A stretch of 64,000 bases of DNA from Rhabdophis nuchalis. Its lineage: Eukaryota; Chordata; Lepidosauria; Squamata; Natricidae. The stretch is from assembly GCA_039707465.1 (NCBI GenBank), contig CM077644.1, forward strand, positions 220,014,962 to 220,078,961. The letters are read 5' to 3'. The position numbers were made by a program, and so were the translations under genes. Below are positions 19,991 to 32,112 of the stretch, piece after piece. Position 1 is the first letter of the stretch. Each line of letters starts with the position of its first letter. The notes beneath the pieces were generated by a model that searched no databases, was not told where the DNA came from, and was given only the letters and a program-made list of their open reading frames with translations.

Positions 19991-22142
19991 AATCAGATTA
20001 TTTAATACCCTAAAGACAGAATCAAAATGGTATTAACAAATTACAAATTGCAGCTAGTTTTTTAGGGATTGTTTGCTGTTTGTAGCAGCTGCCCCACACC
20101 CAAACTTTCTTGTGCAGGGTCAGGCATCTTCCCTCACCTGGCAACAGCCACTTACCTGCCTGCTGGCCTGCATGCAAGCCACTGGGACTTGCAACTTCCT
20201 GCTGACTTCCCCAGTGAGTTCAGTTATTGGAAGCCAGCAGGAAGTCCGCTGAAGGCAGTGGGGACTACTGGATTTGCTGTTGCTAAGGGACATGTTACAG
20301 GATATCATGCTAGATGTCTGCTAGCTTTAAAAGTTTTAAATATGTATATTGTATCATTTTTTGCTGAACAAAATTGCTGAACAATTTGTTCAATTTGCTG
20401 AACAAAATTGAAATGTCAAATTGTAAAACTGAACTGGAAAGGAATCATACAATTATACCATATATTTTTGAACATGATCAGTCATAAACAGTTGCACTGA
20501 ATCAATAAAAATTTCCAGTAAAAATGCATGAGGTTGTCTGATTGATTTGAACGTAAAACCAGTTGTAAAAGATGTTTGATATTTTTAGTTCTTTGTAAAA
20601 TTCTTTTCTGTATTTTGTTTTATACAGGATAACTGTGCATTCACTGGCCACCACCATCTTTGCATTAGTTTCATGAGGTTACAGAGCAAATAGCAAGATA
20701 AAGCAGAAATTTCATGCACTCACATTTTTAGCTTTTACATATATTACTTCAAAGTGAAATGGTCAGCAAATAAGTTTAATGAATGAATGAATTAAAAAAT
20801 TGAGCCTTCAGAATAGAATTTTCCACAATAATTTGATAGGAGTTCTAGTGCAACAACAACAAAACGTTCATACAGCCAATTTCTATCACTAGAACTTTGC
20901 CTTTTGATCAGTCAAGACTGTTAATTAAAAGAAAAACACCAACAGGTTCTATGACAGAAATGCAGAAGAGGTGGATGAGATTCACAACAGTCCAAAGGAT
21001 GGAGATTGGAATGCATACAGTTATCCCAATCATTGTTTGGGAGCTCCTCAGTGAGGCCTTTCACACAGGCCTCAGGTTTAAATGATAGAGGTTTTGTGTC
21101 CTAATGTTCTATTTCTTGAGTCTTATGAATACATCAGAACAATGATGATTCTCCAGCAGAAGGCCCATTTTCTGTTAGATTTAGCTACGCTCTATAATTC
21201 ATGTATAATTCAGAAACAAATTGAGCATATTTATGAGAAATTTCATTTTTCTTAAACATGTGATAACCTTTTAAAATTGCTGCTTTGTCCTGCTATTCTT
21301 TCTCTTTCAATAAATGTAACACTTGAAATCACCATGCTGTAATATTCACCCCATTCCATTGTCAAAATTTCTAGAGAAGAGGAAAAAGAGTGGTTGGCTG
21401 CAACTTTTTCCTGCCTTAGTTCAGCAGGAAGGACATGATTCCAATAGAACTATTTTGGGAGCTGGAGATAGACTTTATCAGCATATCCTGGATATAAAAT
21501 GATAATCTGCTTTCCAAAAGTTCAAATCTTCTATGCACATGGCAGGGGACTCTAGGATGTCTAAAAATAGGTAGGATACCTAAGATACCTGGCAACCATA
21601 AGATGTAATATGTTAGATTTTCTTATCCAGTTGACCAATGATGTAGTGAAGATTAAGCATGTTTTTAAGAGTTATTATAAAAAGAAGAAAGGAAGGAAAT
21701 ATATATTTTCTGGGTTGTGTCCTGTTCAGTTTAGTTGTGTGTGTGTGAGTGAGTGAGAATATGTATGTATATATGTAGTTATTTTAAAAGACTCATATAC
21801 TTGTGGCTGCATTTATTTAACTGACTGGTTAATTAAGCATTCATAATGCTAGATAGCTGAACATTTATTGACCATGGTGGTAGTACAGAGTTATGTGACA
21901 TTGTTTTATTTCTGATACTAGCTGGATACTCGTGCTTCATGGCAAAACTCTGTGATCAGGCAATGCAGGAAAAATCCGGTTTACTCTGGTTCAATCCATT
22001 GGTTCAGTGATGGTCAGTGATTGAAACACATAAGGAATATTGTTCCCACCACCTTGAGTCCAGAAGCAGTTCCATATATGAAAGGTGTAGACATTTTGGT
22101 GAGGTACCGACATTTAATACTGTAAGGAGCCCCAGGCCACTC
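19991..22142. other. Unassigned intronic DNA
   Basis: Contains a GC-richer patch at 20080-20300 and a TGTGTGTGAGTGAGTGAG stretch at about 21735-21755. Neither corresponds to a gene I recognise. The ORFs at 20069-20380 and 20897-21085 have no family features. Confidence 0.4.
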
Positions 22143-22816
22143 CTGAGTTTTAGATTTTAGATTTTATTCAATTTATATCCCACCCTTCTCCAAAAGGACC
22201 CAGGGCGGCGCACAGGAATTTAAAAACAACATACAAAAATAGTACAAAATACATAAATTTAAAACCTATTAAATAACAAAAACCTGCGCTAAAACCAATT
22301 AAAACCCCCCATTTAAAACTATCTAAAATTAGTCACAGCGGAGGCTATGTTAGGCCGGCTTGATGAAATAAGTGTGTTTTTAAACACTGGCGGAAGAGGC
22401 GGAGGTCGGTGATGGTGCGGAGTTCAGGGGGTAGGTCGTTCCACAGGGCAGGGCCCGCCACAGAGAAGGCCCTTCCCCTGGGTGTCGCCAGCCGGCATTG
22501 TCCGGCCTATGGCACCCGGAGAAGGCCCTCTCTGTGGGAGCGTATCGGTCTAAGGGATGTATGGGGCAGAAGACGGTCTCGCATATAACTAGGTCCCGAG
22601 CCATGGAGCACTTTGAAGATGGTCGTCAAGACCTTGAAGCGCACCCGAAAGACCACAGGAAGCCAGTGCAGCTCGCGCAGGATCGGTGTTATGTGGGAGC
22701 ATCTAGAGGCTCCCGTAATCACCCGCGCGGCTGCATTCTGCACTAACTGTAGCTTTCGAGTGCACCTCAAGGGAAGCCCCATGTAGAGAGCATTGCAGTA
22801 GTCCAGTCGGGAGTGA
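22143..22816 (-). mobile_element. CR1 LINE, 5'-truncated
   Basis: Minus-strand 3' fragment encoding YMGLPLRCTRKLQLVQNAAA and HITPILRELHWLPVVFRVRF, closest to the copy nested in the DIRS element. A nonsense codon follows GLLRVP at about 22507, where the sister copy has Ser. The rest of the C-terminus is open in a shifted frame to 22380. The 3' UTR with CCCTTCTCCAAAAGGACCCA lies at 22155-22235. Confidence 0.9.
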
Positions 22817-23417
22817 AGGAGTTGAATGTCTGCCAGTTTGAACTGAGGTAACGGAATGCGAGGCAGCTGGCAGTTGGAGCAGAATTCTTTTCAGGTGGGA
22901 AGGGGGAGTAGAATGTCTAACTCCTTAGCATCAGAGCATGTTAATATAAGGCAGCTGGCAGTTGGAACAGAGTTCTTTTTAGGTGGAGAGGTGCAGTAGA
23001 ACTCCTTAGCATCAGAGCGTATTAATTGCTGTATAAGAAATGCTAATGATCTGATGGTCTTTTTGAAAAATCTTTTCTTAGCAAGCACCTAGAAGCCAAG
23101 CGGAACATACGGGCAAAATTTTAATGTATATATTTTGGAAGGACTTGTGAACTTTTTAGAAAATGTCTGAATTAAATGCAGATGTAAGTACTGGAAGGAG
23201 AAGAGGTATTATCTGCCTGCCTGCCTACCTACTTACCTATAGTACCTATGTATTTGCCTATCTACCTATTCTTAGATATCACATATGTAGTTATTCTCCC
23301 AAATATTCTGAAACCAAATTGTTCCTTTATAACTTCCAAAAGTGCACCCAGCATCACTGTAATCAAGTCCACCCATAATCTTCTTGCTTCCATGTTTCTC
23401 AGAATTATGGATTTTAT
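22817..23417. other. Unassigned DNA with short internal duplication
   Basis: GGCAGCTGGCAGTTGGA is present twice (22863-22879 and 22952-22968), each followed by a similar 60-70-bp stretch (AGAATTCTTTT and AGAGTTCTTTTT, GGTGGGAAGG and GGTGGAGAGG). This is a local tandem duplication with divergence. A CTGCCTACCTACTTACCTA low-complexity stretch lies near 23216-23275. Confidence 0.55.
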
Positions 23418-23472
23418 TTTTATTTTTTTATTTATTAAATTTATATCCCGCCCTTCTCCAAAAGGACCCACT
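23418..23472 (-). mobile_element. CR1 3'-tail fragment
   Basis: About 55 bp identical in kind to the tail of the longer CR1 copies: a TTTATTTATTAAATTTATAT run, then CCCGCCCTTCTCCAAAAGGA. An extreme 5'-truncated insertion. Confidence 0.75.
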
Positions 23473-23691
23473 TCTCAAGGAACCTGGCTTTGATTGTAAT
23501 AAAAAATCTACTTTCCTTGTGAGTATAATGCAAACAAAATAAATAAATAAAACATACAGCAAAGCATTGTGATAGAAAAAATACTAGTGAAATTGTGGCA
23601 GTAAACAATGTGATGCCTGAATTTAATATCCTGCATACTCTTGATGAAATGTTGGGCCCAGATTTAGGCAGACTTAAAATAAATCCATTTA

Positions 23692-25106
23692 CCATATTTT
23701 TCGGAGTATAAGATGCACCTTTTTACCCTCAAAAAGAGGGCAAAAATCTGGGTGCGTCTTATACTCCGAATGTAGCTCCACCCACCCGCTCCATGCGTCA
23801 CATTTTTGGGTGATTCCCTGCGGCGAGCCTGATTCCCGAAGCAGCCCGGGGAATGGCATTCAAAGCCTTCTCAATGAAAGCATTTTCGGGCGGCAGCACC
23901 ACCACGATCCCCTCTCGATTCAAAAAAGGGCACGTGCAGAGGCCAAACAAGTGCATCATGTTTCAGGTGGCAGGCAGTTCCAGCACGTGCTGCCACCTGA
24001 AAATGCTTTCATTCCTAGTTCCCCGGTGGACATCGCAGAGCCACATGCCCTCCTCCTCCTCTACAGACTTGTTTTCTGTTTTCTCTTGGCCAGCATGGCA
24101 ACGTGGGCAGTGGGCTCCAAGAAGTGGCTGCCCGGGCACCCCATCCACTGCTCACGCTGTCAGCAACCACGGTTTCACGCCCCCTCTCTAGGGCGACAGG
24201 ACAGCAGAGGCAGCACCCCAGGCAAAGTTTCTCCTTCCGGGTTTCAGATCTGGAAGGCGCCTTCACCACCCCTGCCCCAACGAGAGACGGGAGGCTAGAA
24301 TCCAGTGCTTCTTTGCCACTGGCAGGGATGCCGGGCACCCTATCCTCTGCCCCACCTGCCACCCCCAAATTGTGCCCCATCGCAATATGCGCATCTTAAT
24401 AGAGTCTGGCAGCTCCATTGCATCTCTCGGCTGGTCTTTGCAGGGGAAACCTTGCACGATAAAGAAAAACTTCACGAGAAGTATTTCTTTACTGCGCGAG
24501 ATGTTTCCCTGCACAGCGCGGCCGAGAGAGAGAAGTGGTGGAACTGCCAGACTCAAGTAAGATGTGTGCCCCACCCATCCCCTGCCCTGCCTGCCCCATC
24601 TGTCATCCCCAAATTATGCCTGAACATCTTACATGAGGATTCCTTTGCTGCCTGCGCACTCCGGGTGGCCAGCAGCTGAGCCGGCAAGCCGGCAATCGGC
24701 TGGCTTCTTCTAATCTGTCTCCGCGCCTGCACCCTCGCCCGACCGCACTGCCCTCTCGCTTTTCTCCCTGCCTCCTCCGGCCGCCGATGCTGGCCAAGAG
24801 AAAACAGAAAACAACTGCCACCTGAAACACAACGCACTTGTTTGGCCTCTGCACACGCCCTTTTTTGAATCGAGAGGGGATCATGATGCTAACAGCTCAA
24901 AAATGCATTCATTAGAAAGGCTTTCATTGCAGTTCCCCTGGGCAACTTTGGGAATGCGGCTCCAACTGAGGCAGCAAAGGTCTTGGCCAGATGAATACAG
25001 GTGAATGCTGCTGGGAAAGAGGCAGAAAGGTTTTATTCCTGATTTCCTCCCCCAAAATTAAGGTGCGTCTTATACTCCGGTGCGTCATATACTCTGAAAA
25101 ACATGG
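23692..25106. mobile_element. 1.4-kb palindromic DNA transposon (non-autonomous)
   Basis: Termini CCATATTTTTCGGAGTATAA and, at the right, the complementary ATACTCTGAAAAACATGG, flanked by TA on both sides. Internal segments pair in inverted order. 23905-23975 pairs with 24818-24885 (both contain CCTCTCGATTC, GGGCACGTGCAGAGGCCAAA or its complement). 23836-23890 pairs with 24900-24955. 24398-24470 pairs with 24490-24556 around a centre near 24478. Unpaired GC-rich blocks remain in each half. A TA target suggests Tc1/mariner-like or a related superfamily. No transposase was recognised. Many ORFs on both strands reflect the palindrome. Confidence 0.78.
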
Positions 25107-26640
25107 TAAATCAATACGTTATTAATATTTAGCCTCACTGTAAATGAAGTACAGTAGTAAAAGACTTTATATTCAAACCTTACTTCCAAAACAACTGGAC
25201 CACCACTTGAATATCTTTGACAAACTCACTGACAAGGTTCCAGGTAACACCCCCAACTAATCAATCAGTAGTAAAATTCAGCTTTCCTTGGAACAGCTTA
25301 CACTTTGCAAAGATACCTTTCATATTATTGAACAACTATGCAGATGGACTCAATACAAGGACTCAATACAAGGACAAAAATACCAGATCCAGCCTAAACA
25401 TCTGCCTGACTGTCTGACCAATAATAACCAATAGATAATTGAATATTTTCTTAGTGAATTAGGAGCAGGTAAGGTTTGGATATTTGTGTATTCTCATTTG
25501 AAGTCTGCCTTTAATAATAATACCTTATTTTGTGAACATCTATATCTTGAGCAGATAAGCTAAAACAGTTAAGCTGCTTCTCTCATCATTTCATTTTAAT
25601 AAAAGCATAGCATGCGAAAATACCTTTTGGATATTTGAGCATAGCAGGAAAGAAAGCCTTATCCCCCCCCCCCTCCCCCAAGGAAACCTTGAAATGTTGT
25701 TGAAAATATCTGCTGGATCAGGAAAGTTTTGAACAATAAAAAGTTCAGGATGCTAAATTTAGAATGTCTATTCTACCACACTATGTGACCTTTCTGATCT
25801 TTTTCTCATAACTCTTACCGTGTTGCACTTTAAAAACCCTTGACTTTTTCATCCAGCAAGGTCTCAGCAGTTGAAAATGATACTATTTTAAGCAAAGGAC
25901 TGTTTAACACATAGCTTACAAACAGCAGCTACACAGCATCATCTATTGGACCACTAGAGGGTGCAATTTATTTTTAATTGAGCAAGTACCATGAGTTGGA
26001 AGATCTCTAGGGGGATATGAGTTAATATAATGCAGGCAGTTCAAAATGCTTTAAAATGTTGTGATCTGTGAAAATACAGACACAAACTGTTTACATATTA
26101 TTGAGTTTGAGTATTTTTCCTTCATTACTCATTAAAATTGTTAAAGGGAACATGTGGCATGTATAAGGTGAAGGTTATTGTTTCCCCTTCTGTTTCTTTG
26201 TGTGTACAGAGCAGGACGCTTATTGCAAAGAAAAATGTGAAATCTCCATGCATCCATAGTAGTTCTTAGGTTTAGGACTTCTTAACCAGTAAACAATACT
26301 TACTTTCATAGGTATACTGAAGATGTTACTTAGTCTGGTAACAAAACATTTGCAAGCAGACATCCAAACTCAAAGAACACCAAGGATTCTATAGTTACTT
26401 TATAGACCAAATGTATAGGTTCACTGCTTATTAATATGTATACAGGATCCAATCTGATTTAGTCACCAGAACCAGAGGTGTAATCTTCTGAACTTTCAAA
26501 TTTTACTAGAGTCCATCATCAGGGAATTATAGGTTGACATAGTGGGTTATAATGACACATTGCTAAACATTTTTAGTTCTATTTTTTTTGGTCCTCTACT
26601 CTTGCCATAGCATATGTAATTTGAACTCATGATTGTAAGC
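25107..26640. other. Unassigned AT-rich intronic DNA
   Basis: Poly-C run at about 25664-25678. 26335-26395 resembles a decayed retroelement tail that recurs at 47280-47345. Nothing coding. Confidence 0.4.
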
Positions 26641-26730
26641 TGAACTAATGATTGTAAACTGTCTGGAGTTGCCTCTAGGTGAGATGGGTAGGCATATAAA
26701 TGTATGTATGTATGTATGTATGTATGTATG
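26640..26730 (+). repeat. LINE/SINE-tail remnant ending in (ATGT)n microsatellite
   Basis: TAAACTGTCTGGAGTTGCCT with GAGATGGGTAGGCATATAAA looks like the 3' end of a CR1- or L2-type element. It runs directly into about seven ATGT units (26701-26730), so the microsatellite probably grew from the element's tail. Confidence 0.6.
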
Positions 26731-26822
26731 GGGGATTATCTAATCGTTTGAAAGCAGATATCTGACTAATAACTGCTTTAAGAGGAAAGAATGAATTTTT
26801 GGCAACAGTGTTCGAATATCGA

Positions 26823-28143
26823 ATATTTATTTATTTGTATAACCGCGTCCTCTCCCCTAGGGGACTCGGAGCGGTGTACAGGGAGGAATAAAACAGCATA
26901 AAATATATACATGAATACAATAAATACAATAAAAACAAATTAAATTTGACTATCCCTGCACTAAAATTCCCATTTAAAATTAACAATCCCTAATCCCTGG
27001 GTAGAGACTAACCTAGGCCAGCCAAGCAGAAAAAGTGAGTTTTTAATTTCTGACGGAAGGAGCGGAGGTCCATAGTTGTTCTAATGTCGGGGGGAAGGTC
27101 GTTCCAGAGGGCTGGGCCCGCCACAGAGAAGGCCCTTCCCCTGGGCGTCGCCCGCTGACAAAGTCTAGTGGACGGCACCCAGAGCAGTCCCTCTCTGTGG
27201 GAGCGAATCGGCCGGGAGGATGTATGGGGCAGAATCCAATCCCGCAGATAGCTAGGTCCCGAGCCATGGAGCGCTTTAAAGATGAGAACTAACACCTTGA
27301 AGCGCACCCGAAAGACGACAGGTAGCCAGTGCAGCTCGCGCAAGAGCGGTGTTACATGGGTATACCTTGCGGTACCCATTATTGCTCGCGCGGCTGCATT
27401 CTGGACCAGCTGAAGTCTTCGGGTGCACCTCAAGGGGAGCCCCATGTAGAGAGAGTTACAATAGTCCAGTCGGGATGTCACGAGAGCATGGGTGACTGTG
27501 CGAAGGGCGTCCCGATCCAATAGGGGGCGCAACTGGCGAACCAGGCGAACCTGGTAAAACGCCCTCCTGGCCACGGCTGTCACTTGATCTTCCATGGACA
27601 GCCGGGCATCCAGGAGGACACCCAAGTTGTGCGCCCCATCCACTGGGGCAAGATGTTCGCCCCCAATGGCCAGCGATAGAGTCAACTGGTTGAATCGGGC
27701 AGCCGGAAACCACAGCCACTCGGTCTTGGTCGGGTTGAGCTTGAGTCCGTTTCTTCCCATCCAGATCCGTACGGCTTCCAGGCACTGGCACATCACCGCT
27801 ACGGCATCGTTGGGGTGGTTTGGGGTAGATATATACAGCTGAGTATCATCAGCGTAGAGATGGTACTCTACCCCAAAACCACGGATGATCTCACCCAGCG
27901 GCTTCATATATGTGTTAAACAGGAGAGGCGAGAGGACCGACCCCTGAGGCACCCCACATGTGAGGGGTCTCGGGGTCGACCTCTGCTCTCCTGTCAACAC
28001 AAATTGCGATCGGCCAGAGAGGTAGGAGGAGAACCACCATAAAACGGTGCCTCCCACCCCCAACCCCCCCAGCCGATGCAATAGGATACCATGGTCGATG
28101 GTATCAAAAGCCGCCGAGAGGTCTAATAGGACCAGGATGGAGG
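26823..28143 (-). mobile_element. CR1 LINE with longest open RT frame (357 codons)
   Basis: The minus-strand frame 28081-27008 is open from the truncated 5' edge to the natural C-terminus (FFCLAGLG-stop). Motifs: CGVPQGSVLSPLLFNTYMK, LYADDTQLYIS, WLWFPAARF, LVTSRLDYCNSLYMGLPLR. The 3' UTR and (TATT)n-type tail lie at 26823-27005. AACAGTGTT occurs at 26814-26822 and 28144-28152, a 9-bp target duplication. It is very similar to the copy at 45392-46521, which suggests a recently active subfamily. Endonuclease and ORF1 are absent. Confidence 0.94.
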
Positions 28144-28452
28144 AACAGTGTTATAATGAATAGTAATTATTCTTTATGGATGATAATTTGGAGACTCATA
28201 GATGACAGGATCCTGGACTTTGCACTAAAACCCAACTCTTACAAGAATCACTTTATCTTTGAATATTTTAGTTTCTTAATATCCATGGAGAGTTAAATAA
28301 CAAAAAGGCAGCTCCTGCATCAGGAAACACAATGCATGTTTCATCATTTTGGCATTATTGCAATTTATAGTTAATTACTATAATACGAAAATGATGAAAC
28401 ATTTTGTGGATACTTCTGTAGGCAGGAATTGGCAAATTAGAATGGTGTAAAG

Positions 28453-28548
28453 CAGCATTTCTCAACCTCAGAAACTTTAAGCTGTGTTGATTCAGGTCCT
28501 TGAATTCTCCAGCCATTATCCTGAAGCTGATAAAATTGAGAAACACTG
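28453..28548. mobile_element. Short hAT-type MITE
   Basis: 96 bp from CAGCATTTCTCAAC to GAGAAACACTG, with inverted ends. Flanks GTGTAAAG (28445-28452) and TTGTAAAG (28549-28556) match at seven of eight bases. Confidence 0.75.
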
Positions 28549-28556
28549 TTGTAAAG

Positions 28557-30050
28557 CATTGTACATGGAATTGTACTTAAAAGACTATTTGGAAATTTGT
28601 TATTGCACAATTTAATTGGCAGTTTTGAATGGGGCAGCTAAAGTTCATGTTGCATCTATTCTGACTTGGCTGCTTCTACTAAACCGAAACCAATTTAAGA
28701 TGTTGAAGTACTTTTAAACAATAAGCAGATTGGAATCCAACTCCTCCATAAAGCACCTCTTGTCATATGATCCTGCAAGATATGTCAGACTCAGATTATA
28801 TTTTTTCCAAAGAAGTTTTGTTTTCCTTACAGTCTCTTGAATGTCTTCATAAAAGGACTTGGCTGATAACAGTGCTATTTTTTTTTTCTTAGCACCAGAT
28901 CAGGACTTCATGCTGTGCATACAGTAAAAAAATGTTTTAATTTCTTTTTGCCTTTATTCATTTGTGGTTTTTGTTCGTTTAATCAATTACTTTACTCTAT
29001 TATGTTTATTGCTATAATAATATTTTTAATGGCAGTATTATATTAGACTTAAAATTAAGTTTTATATTATTATATATAAAACCTAAAATAATAATACTTT
29101 AAGTTAATTTTAATAGCTGGGTTCACAATATTGTAAATCTCTGAGGAAATTTTTAATTAAGAGCAAGTAAGAAATACTCTATTTCAATAAATTAGACATG
29201 GCTTCTCTCTATTCAGGTTACCCGGAAGAAAGCAGCACCTGCTGGATATTCTCCTTCTTCAAGGTTTGTCAGTGAGACTGACCTTTTGTCCAGAGACTAA
29301 ACAAGATTTGAACTCTCACTAAACAAAACAAACTGCTAATAAAGGCTTAGTCTGAAACAGTCATTGAGATGAAAAGACTGCTGCAAAATTTGCCCCATTT
29401 TTAGAAATATTTTTTTCCAGGTTTCCTTGCTTGGTTGGATTTTTTTCCAAAAGTTATTTTAAAAAATTCTACCCAATTGTTTTAATATATTTTGGTTGTC
29501 TGTGCTATTTATCTGAACTTTCAAGCAGGTAACAAAACTGTAACTGTAAAGCAAAAAATTATGGTCATTCTATATGATAACTGAAGAACCATGAAAGGGA
29601 AATTCTTCCATGGTGGGTCAGTTAGCTATATTTTTCACTGTATAAGAAATTACAATTAAAAACCAGCTCTATGATTAATTTTCATAATCAATTCATTTGC
29701 TTTACATTATTTGCAAAGTGAAGGTAATTGGTTAGAAAAACTTGAAATATATGAAAATGACAACATAATTGCATTAATCAAAAACTTTAGGCATCGTGCT
29801 TCGTTATTTACTGAAAACTGCTACATGTGCTCTGTGTTAGTGGTCAGTGGTCAGGTCAATGTCTTTTTAAGAGAAACATCCCTCCCCCACCCCAGTTCTG
29901 AGAATATGAAGCATATGTGGCCTTTTTTCCCTATAGTTTAGTATTACTTGAGAAAAAAATTGAGCTGGTGGTAAGTGTTTCTGGGTTAAGAGAATGATTA
30001 CTTAATCTTGGTATTTAATTGAATGCAATTACTGGAATAAAGAAGTGATT
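28557..30050. other. Unassigned AT-rich intronic DNA
   Basis: No gene or repeat edge was recognised. The strongest AT runs are at about 29010-29100. Confidence 0.4.
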
Positions 30051-30052
30051 TA

Positions 30053-30565
30053 CTGTATTTCTCGGAGTATAAGATGCACCTTTTTCGCTCAAAAAAGAGG
30101 GTGAAAATCTGGGTGTGTCTTATACACTGAATACAGCATTTTAGCCTCCTGAAACCCTGCCCCCTTCACCAAAATGGCTGTGCATAGCCTTTAGGAGGCT
30201 TCCAGAGCACTCCTGCGGGCTGGGGAGGGCAGAAATGAGCAGAAAACTGGCCATTTTGCTCATTTTGGCCCCATCAGCCCCCAGGAGCACTCCATAAACC
30301 TCCTAAAGGCTATGCATGACCTTTTTTGACAGAAAATGGGCTGCTTTTTGCTTGTCCTCCCCCCCCCCAGCCCCTAGGAGCATTATGTAAACCTCCTAAC
30401 GGCTATTCATGCCCTTTCTTGACAAAAAAACCAGGGCCGTTTTTGTGAAAAACGGGTCATATTTGGGAGGTCTGCAGAGTGCAAAAACTTTTTTTTTTAA
30501 ATTTGCTTGTTCAAAATCTTGGTGTGTCTTATACTCCAGTGCATCTTATACTCTGAAAAATATGG
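30053..30565. mobile_element. Second member of the CGGAGTATAAGATGCACC element family
   Basis: 513 bp with termini CTGTATTTCTCGGAGTATAA and, at the right, TATACTCTGAAAAATATGG, flanked by TA. Terminal 60 bp match the 23692-25106 element. The interior differs: it has diverged repeats of GCTATGCATG/AGGAGGCTT/CATAAACCTCCTAA type at about 30190, 30290 and 30385, so it is a shorter relative with its own internal repetition. Confidence 0.78.
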
Positions 30566-30567
30566 TA

Positions 30568-31474
30568 TATTGCTGTCTGTTGACAAGTAATAAAAAGCTT
30601 CATTTGCACCTACTTCTGTTTTAAATTTGATCATGTTTGAGATTTTTATTTTGAATTAGTCTCTTTGTAGGTGACAACAAGTAGCAATACGTGTGTGCGT
30701 GTGTGTGCGCATAAAAACATGAAAAACTATGGCTAAATCTATTTAATTATATATCTATTTCATTATTTTATTTACAATATTGGCTTTATTTACCAACATC
30801 ATTTCTTTCTTTATTACTCTCAATGGTATCTTCATGATGGTAATGAGGTTAGATGTGTGTGTGTGATATGTGTGTGTTTGATCACCTATGGTATTGAAAA
30901 GATAGTGAAAAAGAGGGAGATTGCCAAAAGAGAAGTATAATTCCCAGATTATTCTAGTCTGCTCTTCTACTGCAAGTATTATATATTAAATTGAGATTTA
31001 CTTACCACATTTGATAAAGGATTCAGATATACTGGAAAGTTTCAGAACTAAGGGATATTTTAAGAATTGATATATTTATCTGAGAAGAAATTAAAGGATT
31101 CTTCAATTTATTTAATAAATTAATACTTTAAATAATAGCATTCTTAAATTATTTAAAAATAACATGCCGTGTTCTTTATCATTCAGTAATTCTCCAATAA
31201 TTGGCTTTGTAATACTATATTTTCAGATTTTTTTGGGATAAATAATTTTTTGTGAAAAAGATTTTAGAAGAGAATTGATTACAAACTAAATATGAGGCAG
31301 TAATGTGATGTCACTGCTGAAATGCAAATGTATTTGTAGGTTCTATGAATAGAAATAGCTTTCAAATCTTGAGTAACAGTTTCACTTTATTTTCATTTAT
31401 CAGTACCCTTTGAGTACTATGTCCCATTTGTGAATATTGTATTCTAAAAGTGATTCATATTAACTACAAAGATT
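30568..31474. other. AT-rich intronic DNA with TG-rich patches
   Basis: GTGTGTGCGTGTGTGTGCG near 30690 and GTGTGTGTGTGATATGTGTG near 30855 are short dinucleotide patches. Nothing else recognised. Confidence 0.45.
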
Positions 31475-31700
31475 CAGAGAAGGACCAATTTGGTCTGGTG
31501 GTTAAGGTACCAGGCTAGAAACCACATGAGTCCAAACCCTGCCTTAGCCAGCTGGCCACTCTCTCAGCCCAACCCTCCTCACAGAATTCTTATGGAGAAA
31601 ATAGGAGGTGGAAGGAATACTCTGCATGTTTGCTGTCTTGAGTTATTTTTTAAAAAAATAATAAAAGTGGGATACAAATAAATACATACATAAATAAAAT
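31475..31700 (+). mobile_element. tRNA-derived SINE
   Basis: The head TTGGTCTGGTGGTTAAGGTA is an A-box-like tRNA segment. The B-box region (CATGAGTCCAAACC) is degenerate. The body has CACTCTCTCAGCCCAACCC and CCTCACAGAATTC. The tail GTCTTGAGTTA...AATAATAAAAGTGGG is followed by AT-rich simple repeats. A second, head-only copy is at 50292-50345. Confidence 0.75.
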
Positions 31701-31729
31701 AAAATTGACGATCAGGACAGGGAATCCTA

Positions 31730-32112
31730 CAAAGAGAGAATGGAGAAATTGCCATGTTTAGGATTGGAGGACAAAATTCAAGAAGTCTATGATCGCATTT
31801 TTAAAATTTCCAAAAGGATGTCACACAGAAGGAGGTCAAGACCTGTTCTCTGTCATCCTGAGCACAGGACACAAAATAATGGATTTAAGTTACATGAAGG
31901 CAAATTCCAACTGAATGTTAGAAAAACTTCCTAAGAGTTTGAACAATTTGACAGTGGAACCAGTGACCCAGAGAGGTCATGGACCTCCGTCAGTGGATGT
32001 GTTCAAGTGGAAGCTGGACCACCATCTGCCAGGGATGCTTTAATGTGAATTCCTGCACTGAGCAAGGAGCCGAGTTCTGTGGCCTAAATGGCTTCTTCTT
32101 ACTATGGTTCTA
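31730..32112 (+). mobile_element. CR1 LINE 3' untranslated end
   Basis: Plus-strand CR1 3' end: AGGTCAAGACCTGTTCTCTG, CAGGACACAAAATAATGG, AACTTCCTAAGAGT, CAGTGGAACCAGT, CATCTGCCAGGGATGCTTTA. It ends TGGCCTAAATGGCTTCTTCT. It lies immediately after the SINE at 31475. An ORF here (31740-31934) is the element's, not a gene. Confidence 0.82.

Noticed and set aside
23810..24884. Several ORFs up to 162 codons in a GC-rich block
   Set aside because: They lie inside a palindromic non-autonomous transposon. ORFs on opposite strands mirror each other and show no transposase or host domain.
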